DNA of 64,000 nt from JAKAGZ01 sp963748105 (GCA_963748105.1 CAVVHP010000011.1:434001-498000); one strand, 5' to 3'. Positions 35,604-45,436 are shown, numbered from the stretch's first letter. The notes: a model not told the origin generated them from the sequence alone. Translations and numbers: made by a program.

Positions 35604-38600
35604 TTAAAACTTTTTAGCAACCACAACAACTGTTTTCATTTTTTCGGATACTCCGGAATTTGAATTCAATGCCTCAATTAAAACGATATAAATTCCCATT
35701 CTTAAAGTATTGTTATTGTCATCCAAGCCGTCAAAAATTACTGAACCATCAGTGCCGGTTGCGGAATTATTTCTCAGAGTTCTGACCAGTCTGCCTTTAC
35801 TATCGAATATTTTAATTTTTACCTGGGCAGTTTTTTGCGGCAGTTTGTATTTTATAATAGTAAAATCTTCATACCCATCATTATCCGGTGAAAACGGGTT
35901 GGGAGAAATTGAAATTTTTGAACTAATATTTTTTGATTGTGTAGTGTAAATACTGTTTCTTTTGCCCGGAGTTGCTCCCTGTATGCTGGCTGAACTGCTC
36001 CAGTTGTTTTTATCATTTCCTTCCAGGAATGGATTTATTTTCTCAAGCGAAATATTTTGTGTAATTGTAAAATTCGGATTATGCCATTGCTCATAATAGT
36101 TTACTGAATCTATTGTGTTTCCCAATTCATCTTTTAGCAAAATCAGGCCGTTCTTATTAGCAAGACCAAATGAAGAAATTTTTACAATGTTTATGCTCTC
36201 GGGGTCAGTATTATAAATGTTTTTTCTGAAATTAGAATCTGCAGCAATAACAAAATATTTACCGGCTTTAACATTCCGTAAAATTCTTGAAAGGAAAAAT
36301 CTTTTATCGTTTTCGTTTACAAATGACCATCCGCCAATATTCAATGTCGAATCTGTTGTATTAAAAAATTCTATAAATTCGCTGTTGTTAGCAGCCGGGT
36401 CAAACATTATTTCATTTATGACAAGGGAATTCCTTTTATAAGATTTCAGGTCAGTTGCAGAGTTTGTAAATCCGGGAGTACTTTTACCTGAATCAACGGA
36501 AGCTCTCCAGTTAGTGCTATCGGTTGATTCCGAAGAATAACTAATTCTTTCAAGAGAGAAACCGTTTCCCCCACCCCAGGTTGATGAATAAATAACACTG
36601 TCTATTTTGTTCCCTTTGCTATCAAGTAAAGTTAGTCCGTCTGTTGAGTTATTTAAAGAGCCGAAATTTGAATTTATTACTTTGTCCTTTATTTCCGGGT
36701 GAGATAAAATGAATGATGAATCTGGGGCAACAACTACAAAAGCACCCGGAGAAATTTGATAATTTTTTAGCGTTAATGAATTACCCGATCGTGAAGGCAG
36801 CAGATTGATGATTGCCCATTTGTTCAAATTAATATTTTTTCCTGAATTATTATAAATTTCAAACCATTCAGGCTCATCTTTTGAAGGATCGTACATAATT
36901 TCATTTATTACAACACTGTTTTTTCTGTAACCCGGTGAGATACCATTATATGCGATGTTATTGCTTGTATCCTGGTCAGAATTCCAAATTGCTTTAACAA
37001 TAAAATTATGTTTCTCCGAAATAGCATTTAGTACATAATTGAATTGCAGGAGTACTGAATCTTCCGGTGATAAATTATTATGAAAAATATTATCGAGTAA
37101 TTTATCTGCTACAGAGTCCCGATTTGTGTCTTCGTAAAGCGAAAGAGAAAAATCAGCAATGTTTCTGCCGGGGTTTTTAATCAGTGCTGAAATATTTACG
37201 TTATCACCGGATAGGGGAGGATCAGGAGAAAATATTATTTTCCCTACAGAAACATCAAAATCCTTTTGGCTAACCGAGTTGATTCTACCCGGAGTTGAAC
37301 CGGTAATATTTTTAGAAGTTGCCCAATTAGATCTGTTATTAGAATTATTTAGTGTCGAAATTCTTTCGAGTGATATTCCGTTGCTGCCCCCCCAGTCCGA
37401 TGAGTAGACCACGCTGTCTATTAAGTTATTATTGAGATCTCTTATAGCTATACCATCAAAATTATTATTAAGAGACCCAAAATTCAGAATGATAGAATTT
37501 GATTCTAATTCTTTGTGTTTTTCAAAAAATGATGAGTCAGCAGCTATCACCAGGTAGTTATTTGGAGCTAAAAAATTATCTGTTGCAGAAAGTAAATATT
37601 CATGAGTTGATGGGATCAGATTTACAATCACCCAATTTTTAAGATTTATATTCACATCTGAATTGTTAAATAATTCAAGCCACTCGGGTCCATTTTTACC
37701 CGGATCATACATTATTTCATTTATAACAAGGCTGTTTTGTGAATAACCAGGTGTAAGGGTTTTATAAGTTCTGTTGTTTGTTGAGTCTTCATCAGAAGTT
37801 GAGCTTATTTCAACAATAAAACTATGTGTTTCTTTTATTGCATTAACTCTATAGTTGAATTTCAAAATTACTGAATCACCTTTTGCTAAACTCTGGCTGT
37901 TTATTTCATCCAGTTTTTTGTTACTAAGAGAATCTGCATTAGTGTCTTCAAACAGGCCAACTGAAAAGCTTATTGGATTTTTCCCATTATTTTTAAGCAA
38001 TACCGAAATAGAAACATTATCACCAATGACCGGGTTAGAAGGCGAAAACAAAATTTTATCAGCGGAAATGTCATAACCTTTTTGAGTGACAGAATTTATT
38101 TTACCAGGAGTTGCTTTGAGAAAATCGTGGGATGAATTCCAATTCTCTGGCTCATTTGAACCTTTTTCAGGGTCAATTCTTTCAAGGGACTCGCCACTAT
38201 TGCCTCCCCAACCCGGTGAATATTCAAGTGAATCAATTACACGGTATAATGAGTCAAGCAAAATTATTTTATCACCCGAATTATTTAGGATCGGTAGTTT
38301 ACCGGCGGAATAAGCGGATGGTAAATTGAAAAATTCTGTAATTGTGCTATCAGAAGAAAAAACAAAGTATTCATTTGAGCTTAGTATCTGGGAGTTATTA
38401 ATAATTTTTATTGTATCAGATTTATCCGCGATATTATAACCTGAAATATCTATTGCCTTTTCACTTCTGTTGAAAATTTCTATCCACTCAGGCGCAGGAG
38501 AATTAGGCGCATACATTATTTCGTTTATAACAAGATCATTTCGTAATTCATTGATCTTAACTCCAGTAATTTCCAATAAAGAAATATTATTGAGAAGGTT

Positions 38601-39467
38601 TTCATCTTCTGTAGTTTGTAATTCCGCAATAAATAAATTACCTCCTTCGAGAAAATCTGAAGTTGAGATTTGATAATCAATTGAATCTCCGGGTGGGAGT
38701 GAGGGTCCCATAAATGTTTGCAGTAATTCACTGGTCTGCCCGGTCGAATCCACATTCCTATCGCGGAATAGATCCAACTGAAACGGCTCAGAATCTTTTA
38801 CGCCGAAATTTTTGACTGTTATAAATAAAGTGATCTCATTCCCTGTAATTCCATACTTTTTTTCTGAAGTGAAGTCTGATATTCCCGGATCGAAATTTAT
38901 GGGGCTTACTGAATTTCTGAATCCCGGAGTTCCCAAATCCCTAAGAGAGTTTTTCCAGTTTGAAGCAGTTGTATCAGAATTTAGCATTATTTTTTCGTCT
39001 GATATCCCTTTAGAATTATTTGCGGAATAAGTGTATTCTTCCAATTTGATTCCGGAGGAATTAAACAATTGAATAGTACGATCAGAAGAATTTGACATTC
39101 CTGAAGAGCCAAAAGCATTATCAGAGTTTTTGAGTATCAGAGCATCTGAAGGAACTAAATCTTTATAGATTCCATTTTGAATGTCATAGTCTCCTTCAAA
39201 TATAACTGCAAAGGATTTTGGCTTAAGTATTGTCCCTAATCCAGCGGTTGAAAAATTATCCGCTGAGGACTTGTAATATTTTATCTGAAAATTATTCAGA
39301 TCAACTGAGTTTGTTGTGCTGGTATTATAGACCTCAATAAACTCGTTATTCCCGGATTTGGCCGCGAACATAACTTCGCTTATTATTATCGAATTATCAG
39401 TTTGACTGGACTGTCCAAAAATAGCAGCACAATAAAGTGCAAAGGAAATAAAGAATAATTTCTTCAC
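35604..39467 (-). CDS. Multi-lamin-tail-domain surface protein with FlgD-like C-terminus
   Basis: This 1287-residue secreted protein starts at GTG 39467, preceded by GGGGAG. After the signal peptide (to about residue 18) come five lamin-tail domains, each opening with a block like SLVINEIMYDPGKNGPEWLE (near residues 25, 310, 580, 865 and 1045). Each holds the DSVxYSxxWGGxxGxSLERI strand. Three CARDB-like beta modules (YDISADKILFSPSNPVIGDN and two like it) sit between them. The last 90 residues, ISISPNPFSPDNDGYEDFT to KMKTVVVVAKKF, form a FlgD-like/sorting module, as seen in exported proteins of this phylum. Such proteins are thought to be surface adhesins or partners of extracellular enzymes. 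No enzyme domain is visible. Confidence 0.8.
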   Translation of the reverse strand: MKKLFFISFALYCAAIFGQSSQTDNSIIISEVMFAAKSGNNEFIEVYNTSTTNSVDLNNFQIKYYKSSADNFSTAGLGTILKPKSFAVIFEGDYDIQNGIYKDLVPSDALILKNSDNAFGSSGMSNSSDRTIQLFNSSGIKLEEYTYSANNSKGISDEKIMLNSDTTASNWKNSLRDLGTPGFRNSVSPINFDPGISDFTSEKKYGITGNEITLFITVKNFGVKDSEPFQLDLFRDRNVDSTGQTSELLQTFMGPSLPPGDSIDYQISTSDFLEGGNLFIAELQTTEDENLLNNISLLEITGVKINELRNDLVINEIMYAPNSPAPEWIEIFNRSEKAIDISGYNIADKSDTIKIINNSQILSSNEYFVFSSDSTITEFFNLPSAYSAGKLPILNNSGDKIILLDSLYRVIDSLEYSPGWGGNSGESLERIDPEKGSNEPENWNSSHDFLKATPGKINSVTQKGYDISADKILFSPSNPVIGDNVSISVLLKNNGKNPISFSVGLFEDTNADSLSNKKLDEINSQSLAKGDSVILKFNYRVNAIKETHSFIVEISSTSDEDSTNNRTYKTLTPGYSQNSLVINEIMYDPGKNGPEWLELFNNSDVNINLKNWVIVNLIPSTHEYLLSATDNFLAPNNYLVIAADSSFFEKHKELESNSIILNFGSLNNNFDGIAIRDLNNNLIDSVVYSSDWGGSNGISLERISTLNNSNNRSNWATSKNITGSTPGRINSVSQKDFDVSVGKIIFSPDPPLSGDNVNISALIKNPGRNIADFSLSLYEDTNRDSVADKLLDNIFHNNLSPEDSVLLQFNYVLNAISEKHNFIVKAIWNSDQDTSNNIAYNGISPGYRKNSVVINEIMYDPSKDEPEWFEIYNNSGKNINLNKWAIINLLPSRSGNSLTLKNYQISPGAFVVVAPDSSFILSHPEIKDKVINSNFGSLNNSTDGLTLLDSKGNKIDSVIYSSTWGGGNGFSLERISYSSESTDSTNWRASVDSGKSTPGFTNSATDLKSYKRNSLVINEIMFDPAANNSEFIEFFNTTDSTLNIGGWSFVNENDKRFFLSRILRNVKAGKYFVIAADSNFRKNIYNTDPESINIVKISSFGLANKNGLILLKDELGNTIDSVNYYEQWHNPNFTITQNISLEKINPFLEGNDKNNWSSSASIQGATPGKRNSIYTTQSKNISSKISISPNPFSPDNDGYEDFTIIKYKLPQKTAQVKIKIFDSKGRLVRTLRNNSATGTDGSVIFDGLDDNNNTLRMGIYIVLIEALNSNSGVSEKMKTVVVVAKKF

Positions 39468-39524
39468 TTTAACTCCCCGTTTTTGTTAAAGAAAGAATTT
39501 ATTTATCTCTTTTTAAAAGATATT

Positions 39525-40286
39525 TTATTTTGTGTTTTTTAAGGCTACGAAGTTAAAGAGGGCATCCGGCATAATTCTAAAAATTTTGGCCCCGAGTACT
39601 GTTTGCCAGGGGAATTGAATTATGTTTTTTCCTTTTTTAATTCCCCTGATAATAATCTTTGATGCTTTTTCAACGTCCATCAGAAAAGGCATAGGAAACT
39701 TATTTTTTCCTGTCATTGGTGTTTTAATAAATCCGGGTTTTACTGTAATTACTTTTATCCCGAATTTCTTAAGACTTATTCTTTGGCTTTCAAGAAATAT
39801 AGTTGCTGCTGCTTTACTGGCAGAATAGATTCCTGCATTAGGGAAGCCTCTTCCGTCAGCAAGGCTGGAAACACCAACAATAATTCCTTCTTTTCTTTTT
39901 TTGAAATCAGGTAATAATTCTTCAAAAAAATATGCTAACCCCAAAACATTTGTATCAAAAGTTTCTTCTGCAATTGTAGAATCAAATTCATTCGGATTTA
40001 CTTTAAAACTTACACCGGCATTAAGAATAGCAATATCAACTTTGCCAAAGTAGTTAATTATTTCACGTGTTGTTTCTTTTACACTTGGATGATTGCTTAC
40101 ATCACAATTAAAAACTTTTATTTCTTGTGGGCATGAGCTCAGTTCTGAATAAAGTTGTTTCAGTTTTTCATCTCTTCTGGCAAGCAACGCAAGTTTGCAG
40201 CCTTCATTAGCAAGTTGTTTTGCGAGCTCTTCGCCAATTCCACTTGATGCACCGGTTATTACTACTACTTTATTCTTTAATTGCAT
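39525..40286 (-). CDS. Short-chain dehydrogenase/reductase
   Basis: This 253-residue cytoplasmic oxidoreductase has a Rossmann-fold N-terminus VVITGASSGIGEELAKQLA (TGxxxGIG), the NAG motif ILNAGVSF near 90, catalytic Ser in VGVSSLADGRG and the YSASK (YxxxK) pair near 157. ALLARRDEKL after strand 2 suggests NADP(H) preference. The substrate is unknown; the closest general type is the DltE/YqjQ-like classical SDR. It stands alone, with divergent DUF3109 far upstream. Confidence 0.85.
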   Translation of the reverse strand: MQLKNKVVVITGASSGIGEELAKQLANEGCKLALLARRDEKLKQLYSELSSCPQEIKVFNCDVSNHPSVKETTREIINYFGKVDIAILNAGVSFKVNPNEFDSTIAEETFDTNVLGLAYFFEELLPDFKKRKEGIIVGVSSLADGRGFPNAGIYSASKAAATIFLESQRISLKKFGIKVITVKPGFIKTPMTGKNKFPMPFLMDVEKASKIIIRGIKKGKNIIQFPWQTVLGAKIFRIMPDALFNFVALKNTK

Positions 40287-40777
40287 TATTAAATTCCGAA
40301 ATTTTTATCCTGTTGAATTTGACAATTGAAAAAATGGGTGTAAAGAGATGCTTTTATTTAGGCTCCCCTTTTAAAGCTCAACAATTCTTTAATACAATGT
40401 TACGTTAAAATATAAACTTTTTGTTCACCTGATTCGTCAAAGACTGCCTGGAACTATTTGTTCCCTATAGTTTTGCTGTAAGAAAATTTTGTACCCGATA
40501 CAATTTGAAAAACCGAAAATTTCCTGCGAAAGTTCCGGAGAAATTTGCGCTAATCTTATAAAAAATAAATTTTACGGTAGCAAAATAAGCTTGAGGTCTT
40601 TCCCTTATAATAATATTTTGTGACTTAGATTGCAACACCGGAATATAAAATTTTTAATGATCTTGTATTAGTATAAAACGGGTAATTCATAAGGAAGGAT
40701 GCGGAGAGTTTTCTTAGTCAGGATTATGTTATAATGGAGCTCAGGTCTTTAAATTTTTGTATTTACATACAAATTGT
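40287..40777. other. Long divergent intergenic region
   Basis: This interval of nearly 500 bases separates the SDR gene (minus) from the DUF3109-rpoN-hslVU run (plus). I see no gene, RNA or clear hairpin in it. It should contain the promoters for both directions. The only recognisable element is at its right edge (40757-40785). Confidence 0.4.
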
Positions 40778-40785
40778 TATCTTTC
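40757..40785 (+). promoter_or_regulatory. Possible promoter of the DUF3109/rpoN run
   Basis: TTG (40757-40759), 18 bases, then TATCTTTC (40778-40785), one mismatch from TAnnTTTG. Transcription would start near 40792, giving a leader of about ten bases before ATG 40802, which itself lacks a ribosome-binding site. Confidence 0.35.
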
Positions 40786-40801
40786 AGCAAAAATTATTCC
40801 A

Positions 40802-41386
40802 ATGTTTTTAAACAATCTAATTTCTATAGAAGAAGTGCTTGTAAGCAAAGAAATTGAAGAATCTCAATTTGCCTGTGACCTTTCTGTATGCAAAGGAGCC
40901 TGTTGTACTCTCGAAAGTGATTTTGGGGCTCCTTTGGAAAAGGAAGAAATTGATGAAATCTCAAAGATTTTGCCAATTGTAAAGAAATATTTGCCGGATG
41001 AACATATAGCTGAAATTGAAAAAAACGGCTTTGTTGATGAAAAGGACGGCGAATTCATGACAAAAAGCGTGAACAGGAGAGCCTGTGTTTTCGTTTATTT
41101 TGATGGAGATATAGCAAAATGCGGAATTGAAAAAGCGTTTAATAACAGGGAAGTAGAATTCAGGAAACCAATTTCCTGCCATTTGTTTCCGATAAGGATT
41201 TCAAGGTTCGGTGGGGAAGTTTTGAGATATGAAAAATTTTCTGAATGCACTCCCGCTGTAAAAAAAGGCGGAGAAGAAAAAATTAAATTAATAAATTTTT
41301 GTGAAGAACCTCTGAAAAGAAAGTACGGACAAAAATGGTTTTCAAAATTAAGAGAAAGTATCGGATCGTCTAATGTTATCACTTAA
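40802..41386 (+). CDS. DUF3109 family protein
   Basis: This 194-residue cytoplasmic protein starts at ATG 40802; an in-frame TTG at 40757 is rejected because it falls in the probable promoter. Conserved cysteines are grouped as CDLSVCKGACC near residue 25, NRRACVFV, IAKCGIEKA and PISCHLFPIR. This is the signature of the DUF3109 family common in Bacteroidota, which suggests a bound metal or Fe-S cluster like the related YkgJ zinc/iron-chelating proteins. The function is unknown. Its end overlaps the start of rpoN by 14 bases, so the two are co-expressed. Confidence 0.8.
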   Translation: MFLNNLISIEEVLVSKEIEESQFACDLSVCKGACCTLESDFGAPLEKEEIDEISKILPIVKKYLPDEHIAEIEKNGFVDEKDGEFMTKSVNRRACVFVYFDGDIAKCGIEKAFNNREVEFRKPISCHLFPIRISRFGGEVLRYEKFSECTPAVKKGGEEKIKLINFCEEPLKRKYGQKWFSKLRESIGSSNVIT

Positions 41387-42812
41387 TCAAAAATTATCAC
41401 AGCAGCAAAGATTATCACCGCAGCAGATTCAATACCAGAAGCTCTTGCAGTTAAATACTCTCGCACTCGAACAAAGAATTAAAACAGAACTGGAGCTAAA
41501 TCCAATACTGGAAGAAGAGTATGACCTTACACAGGAGCAGGAAAAAGATAAGGATAATGAGTCTACGGAAGATGAAGTTGAAGATTCTGATAATGAGGAA
41601 TTTGAAATTGAAGATTTTATGAATGATAGTGTGGACGAATCTGACAGGTCTAACCGAAGTAAAGACGATGAAGTTTACCAGCCTCTTGCAGAATCCCTAG
41701 AAAGTCTAAGTGAACATCTGACTGACCAATTAAGAATGTTAAATCTTGATGAAAACTATTTTACTCTTGGTGAAGAAATAATCGGTAACCTTGACGCAGA
41801 TGGTTATTTAAAACGGGATTTGGACGATATTCTTAATGAATTGGAAATGTTTAATGAAATCATTATTCCCATGAAGGAAGCTGAAAACTTACTTCAAAAA
41901 ATTCAGGTTTTTGATCCTGTAGGGATAGCCGCTAGGAATTTACGTGAATGTTTGCTGATACAGGCAAGAAAATCTGATTTTGATCCATATTATAAATACC
42001 TGGGTGAGCAGTTATTACTTAATTATTTTGATGATTTTACTAAAAAACGTTACGATGCAATTAAGCAAAAAATGGATTTAACAGATGTTAGCCTGAAAGG
42101 AACAATTGAATTTATTCAGAGCCTGAACCCAAAACCAGGTGAAGGTAATATTGAGTCCGTACAGCTTAACCAGATTACACCTGATTTTATGATTGAGAAG
42201 GATGAAGATAATTTTATAATTACCTTAAATGACAGAAGTGTACCTTCTGTAACTCTGAGCAAGCAATACCTGGAAATGCTCGATTCAAATAAACGAAGCA
42301 AAAAAAACAAGAGAGATAAGGAAACGTATAAGTTTCTTCGTGAAAAGTTTGAATCTGCAAAATGGTTTATAGCATGCATCCAGCAAAGAAGAGAAACTTT
42401 AATGAAAATTATGCAGGCAATTGTGGAAAAGCAGCATGAATTTTTCGACAAAGGTTCAAAATATCTTAAACCGATGATCTACAAAGATATTGCAGATGAA
42501 ATACAGATGGATATTTCTACAATTAGCAGGGTTGTAAACGGGAAATATGTTCAGAACCCACAGGGAATCCACGAATTAAAATACTTTTTTAGTGAAGGTC
42601 TAAGTACCGATTCCGGTGAAGAAATTTCCAATAAGCATATAAAAGATTTGCTAAAAGAAATAATTGATAGTGAAAATAAAAAATCGCCTTACAGTGACGA
42701 TAAGTTAGCCGAGATGTTAAATGAGAAAGGAATTCATATTGCCCGCAGAACGGTAGCAAAATACAGGGAACAATTAAGACTTCCGGTTGCCAGATTACGT
42801 AAAGAACTATGA
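41373..42812 (+). CDS. rpoN: RNA polymerase sigma-54 factor
   Basis: Sigma-54 directs RNA polymerase to -24/-12 promoters that need an AAA+ activator. The 479-residue protein has region I (LSLNQKLSQQQRLSPQQIQY, then LLQLNTLALEQRI...LELNPILEE), an acidic linker rich in D and E (about 48-100), the core-binding domain with DPVGIAARNLRECLLIQ, the helix-turn-helix MDISTISRVVNGKYVQNP near 385, and the RpoN box ARRTVAKYREQL near the end. All parts are intact. It overlaps the genes on both sides (14 and 4 bases), placing it in one transcript with DUF3109 and the methyltransferase-like gene. Confidence 0.97.
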   Translation: MLSLNQKLSQQQRLSPQQIQYQKLLQLNTLALEQRIKTELELNPILEEEYDLTQEQEKDKDNESTEDEVEDSDNEEFEIEDFMNDSVDESDRSNRSKDDEVYQPLAESLESLSEHLTDQLRMLNLDENYFTLGEEIIGNLDADGYLKRDLDDILNELEMFNEIIIPMKEAENLLQKIQVFDPVGIAARNLRECLLIQARKSDFDPYYKYLGEQLLLNYFDDFTKKRYDAIKQKMDLTDVSLKGTIEFIQSLNPKPGEGNIESVQLNQITPDFMIEKDEDNFIITLNDRSVPSVTLSKQYLEMLDSNKRSKKNKRDKETYKFLREKFESAKWFIACIQQRRETLMKIMQAIVEKQHEFFDKGSKYLKPMIYKDIADEIQMDISTISRVVNGKYVQNPQGIHELKYFFSEGLSTDSGEEISNKHIKDLLKEIIDSENKKSPYSDDKLAEMLNEKGIHIARRTVAKYREQLRLPVARLRKEL

Positions 42813-43426
42813 TAGAAAAGCTGATGGATGTTTCTGTAATTCTTATGTTGTTTACGCTTTTCGGAATTCTGCACTCCTTACTTGCAAACAAAAAAATTAA
42901 AACCTTTGTTAAGGAAAAAGCCGGCGATTTTATGGCTTTTTACAGGCTGGCATATGTTATACTATCTTTATTGTCATTCTATCTGATTTATGAATACTCT
43001 CCCAGACCGGATGTAAAGATATATGACCTAAAAAGCCCGTTTGATTTTATTATTTTGATTCCTCAGTTACTTGCGCTTGCCGGGATATTCTGGTCATTGA
43101 AATATTTTTGTGTTAAGGAATTTTTAGGCATAAATCAGATCTTCAGATGGATCAATAATAATTATAATAGGGAAGAACTTGATGAGCATATGACATTAAT
43201 TGCGGAAGGACCATATAAATTTGTCAGACATCCTCTCTATTTCTTTTCAATAATTTTTATAGCTGCAAGGCCCGCGATGAATCTTTTTGATGTTACATTA
43301 ATAATCGGGATAGTATTTTATTTTTACATTGGATCTTTTTATGAAGAAAAGAAATTAGCCGATAAATTCGGGGAACAATATGCTGAATATCAAAGGGCCG
43401 TTCCCAGGTTAATTCCTTTTATTTGA
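42809..43426 (+). CDS. Isoprenylcysteine-methyltransferase/NnrU-like membrane protein
   Basis: This 205-residue inner-membrane protein has about five helices. The C-terminal half has the ICMT/PEMT hallmark GPYKFVRHPLYFFSIIF followed by the last helix and EEKKLADKFGEQYAEYQRAV, which together form the S-adenosylmethionine site in that family. Bacterial members methylate small lipids or are of unknown role. Its ATG overlaps the rpoN stop (ATGA), so it is translated after rpoN. The link to sigma-54 is probably only transcriptional. Confidence 0.75.
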   Translation: MIEKLMDVSVILMLFTLFGILHSLLANKKIKTFVKEKAGDFMAFYRLAYVILSLLSFYLIYEYSPRPDVKIYDLKSPFDFIILIPQLLALAGIFWSLKYFCVKEFLGINQIFRWINNNYNREELDEHMTLIAEGPYKFVRHPLYFFSIIFIAARPAMNLFDVTLIIGIVFYFYIGSFYEEKKLADKFGEQYAEYQRAVPRLIPFI

Positions 43427-43473
43427 ATAAAAAAATTTAATGATGATGCAAAATTTATTTATTGGAGTTAAAT

Positions 43474-44016
43474 ATGGATATGAAAATTGAAGCTACAACA
43501 ATAATCGGAGTTGTGCATAACGGCACTTCCGCTCTTGGTGGAGATGGACAGGTTACTCTTGGTAATACTGTTATGAAGCACAATGCAATCAAGATTAGAA
43601 AAATAGCTAACGGAAAAGTTTTATGCGGATTTGCCGGAGCCTCTGCTGATGCATTTACATTGATGGAGAGGTTTGAGGATAAACTTGAGCAGTACAGGGG
43701 AAATGTTAACCGTGCAGCAGTTGAACTTGCAAAGGATTGGAGAACCGACAAATATCTTCGGAAACTTGAAGCGATGCTTGCTGTAATTACTGAAGATAAG
43801 GCCCTTGTAATATCAGGCAATGGTGATGTAATCGAACCCGATGATCAGATTGTTGCGATTGGTTCAGGTGGAATGTACGCACTGGCTGCAGCAAAGATGC
43901 TGAAAAAGTACAGCAAACTTACAGCTAAAGATATAGTTGAACAATCTTTGAAAACTGCTTCAGAAATTTGTATTTACACAAATGATAAAATTAATGTTGA
44001 AGAAATAAAAAAATAA
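43474..44016 (+). CDS. hslV: ATP-dependent protease HslV subunit
   Basis: HslV is the proteolytic chamber of the HslUV complex. The start chosen is ATG 43474, since GGAG lies at 43465-43468; it gives 180 residues. The first strand is TTIIGVVHNGTSALGGDGQV, where the leading Thr is the catalytic nucleophile. It is preceded by a seven-residue stretch MDMKIEA that must be removed, unlike E. coli HslV where only Met is cut. The block TLGNTVMKHNAIKIRKI and the VAIGSGGMYALAAAKML stretch are family signatures. The hslU ATG follows 11 bases downstream. Confidence 0.95.
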   Translation: MDMKIEATTIIGVVHNGTSALGGDGQVTLGNTVMKHNAIKIRKIANGKVLCGFAGASADAFTLMERFEDKLEQYRGNVNRAAVELAKDWRTDKYLRKLEAMLAVITEDKALVISGNGDVIEPDDQIVAIGSGGMYALAAAKMLKKYSKLTAKDIVEQSLKTASEICIYTNDKINVEEIKK

Positions 44017-44027
44017 ACAGGAAAATT

Positions 44028-45404
44028 ATGCCTAATAACAGGAAAGAATTAACTCCGACTCAAATTGTAAATGAACTTGATAATTACATTATAGGACAGA
44101 CAGATGCAAAAAGAGCCGTTGCAATTGCATTAAGGAACAGGTGGAGACGTCAGCAGATACAGGATGTTTTGAAAGACGAAATAATGCCGAATAATATAAT
44201 TTTGATCGGGCCAACAGGTGTTGGTAAAACGGAAATCGCAAGGCGTCTTGCAAAACTGGCTAACGCTCCGTTTGTAAAAGTTGAGGCATCAAAATTTACC
44301 GAAGTTGGTTATGTCGGGCGAGATGTGGAATCAATGATTCGTGATCTGACCGATTACGCTGTGAATCTCGTTAAAACTGAAAAAACTGAACTTGTTCAAG
44401 CAAAAGCCCTGGCGCTGGCCGAAGAAAAAATTCTTGATATTCTCATTCCGCCTGTGAAAAAACCAGCCAGTCCACAGGGAGAAAATTCTGAAGAGGAAGT
44501 AAACTCAGAAGTTTACCAGAATCAAAAGACTCGTGAGTGGATGCGTGTAAAATTAAAGAACGGCGAACTTGACGAGAAAATGATTGAGTTTGATGCTTCT
44601 TCGCAGGCCGCAGTTGGAATGCAGGTTCTCGGGCCACTCGGTTTCGATGATATGGGAATTAATTTCCAGGAAATTATGGGAAACCTGATGCCCAAGAAAA
44701 AGAAGAAAAGAAAAACTACTGTTGCAGAAGCGAGACAAATAATAGCCCAGGAAGAAGCACAGAAGTTAATTGATATGGATGCCGTTCAGCATGAAGCCAT
44801 CGAAAGAGTAGAAAACAGTGGTATAGTTGTAATTGATGAAATCGATAAAGTTGCCGGAGGCGGTAAAGGACAGGGACCGGATGTTTCGCGCGAAGGTGTA
44901 CAGAGAGATTTGCTCCCGATTGTGGAAGGTACAAATGTTAATACAAAATATGGAGTTGTAAGAACCGATCATATTTTGTTCATTGCTTCAGGTGCGTTTC
45001 ACGTTTCAAAACCTTCTGATCTTATTCCGGAATTACAGGGAAGATTTCCAATCAGAGTTGAATTAAAAACGCTTACTGAATCTGATTTTATTCAGATTTT
45101 AATGACACCGCAGAACGCATTGCTGAAACAGTATTGTGCATTGCTTGAGACTGAAGGCGTAAAACTTGATTTTACTAAAGATGGAATTAAAGAAATTGCC
45201 CGGATTGCCACAGAGGTTAATTCACAGGTTGAGAATATAGGTGCCAGGAGGTTACACACAATACTTACTACACTTCTTGATGATATTTTATTTGATGTAC
45301 CGGATAAAGTACCGGCAAATAAAGTAAAGATTAATGCTAAAGTAGTTAAAGAAAAATTAGATGTGATCGTAAAAGACAGAGATCTGAGTAAATATATCTT
45401 ATAG
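44028..45404 (+). CDS. hslU: ATP-dependent protease ATPase subunit HslU
   Basis: HslU unfolds substrates and feeds them to HslV. The 458-residue AAA+ protein begins ELTPTQIVNELDNYIIGQTD. It has Walker A GPTGVGKTEIARRL, the pore loop EVGYVGRDVESM, Walker B IVVIDEIDKVAG and sensor 2 GARRLHTILTTLL. The insertion (I) domain, about residues 110-240, includes a stretch unlike E. coli (KKPASPQGENSEEEVNSEV), as usual for this variable part. It ends in RDLSKYIL, the C-terminal tail that docks onto HslV. Operon with hslV; a terminator follows at 45409. Confidence 0.96.
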   Translation: MPNNRKELTPTQIVNELDNYIIGQTDAKRAVAIALRNRWRRQQIQDVLKDEIMPNNIILIGPTGVGKTEIARRLAKLANAPFVKVEASKFTEVGYVGRDVESMIRDLTDYAVNLVKTEKTELVQAKALALAEEKILDILIPPVKKPASPQGENSEEEVNSEVYQNQKTREWMRVKLKNGELDEKMIEFDASSQAAVGMQVLGPLGFDDMGINFQEIMGNLMPKKKKKRKTTVAEARQIIAQEEAQKLIDMDAVQHEAIERVENSGIVVIDEIDKVAGGGKGQGPDVSREGVQRDLLPIVEGTNVNTKYGVVRTDHILFIASGAFHVSKPSDLIPELQGRFPIRVELKTLTESDFIQILMTPQNALLKQYCALLETEGVKLDFTKDGIKEIARIATEVNSQVENIGARRLHTILTTLLDDILFDVPDKVPANKVKINAKVVKEKLDVIVKDRDLSKYIL

Positions 45405-45408
45405 TGTT

Positions 45409-45436
45409 AAAGGGAGGGATTTAGCCCACCCTTTTT
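45409..45436. terminator. Terminator between hslU and the DUF5522 gene
   Basis: AAAGGGAGGG pairs with CCCACCCTTT around ATTTAG with one A-A mismatch, followed by six T on the plus strand. It lies in the 32-base gap between convergent genes and may serve both. Confidence 0.6.
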
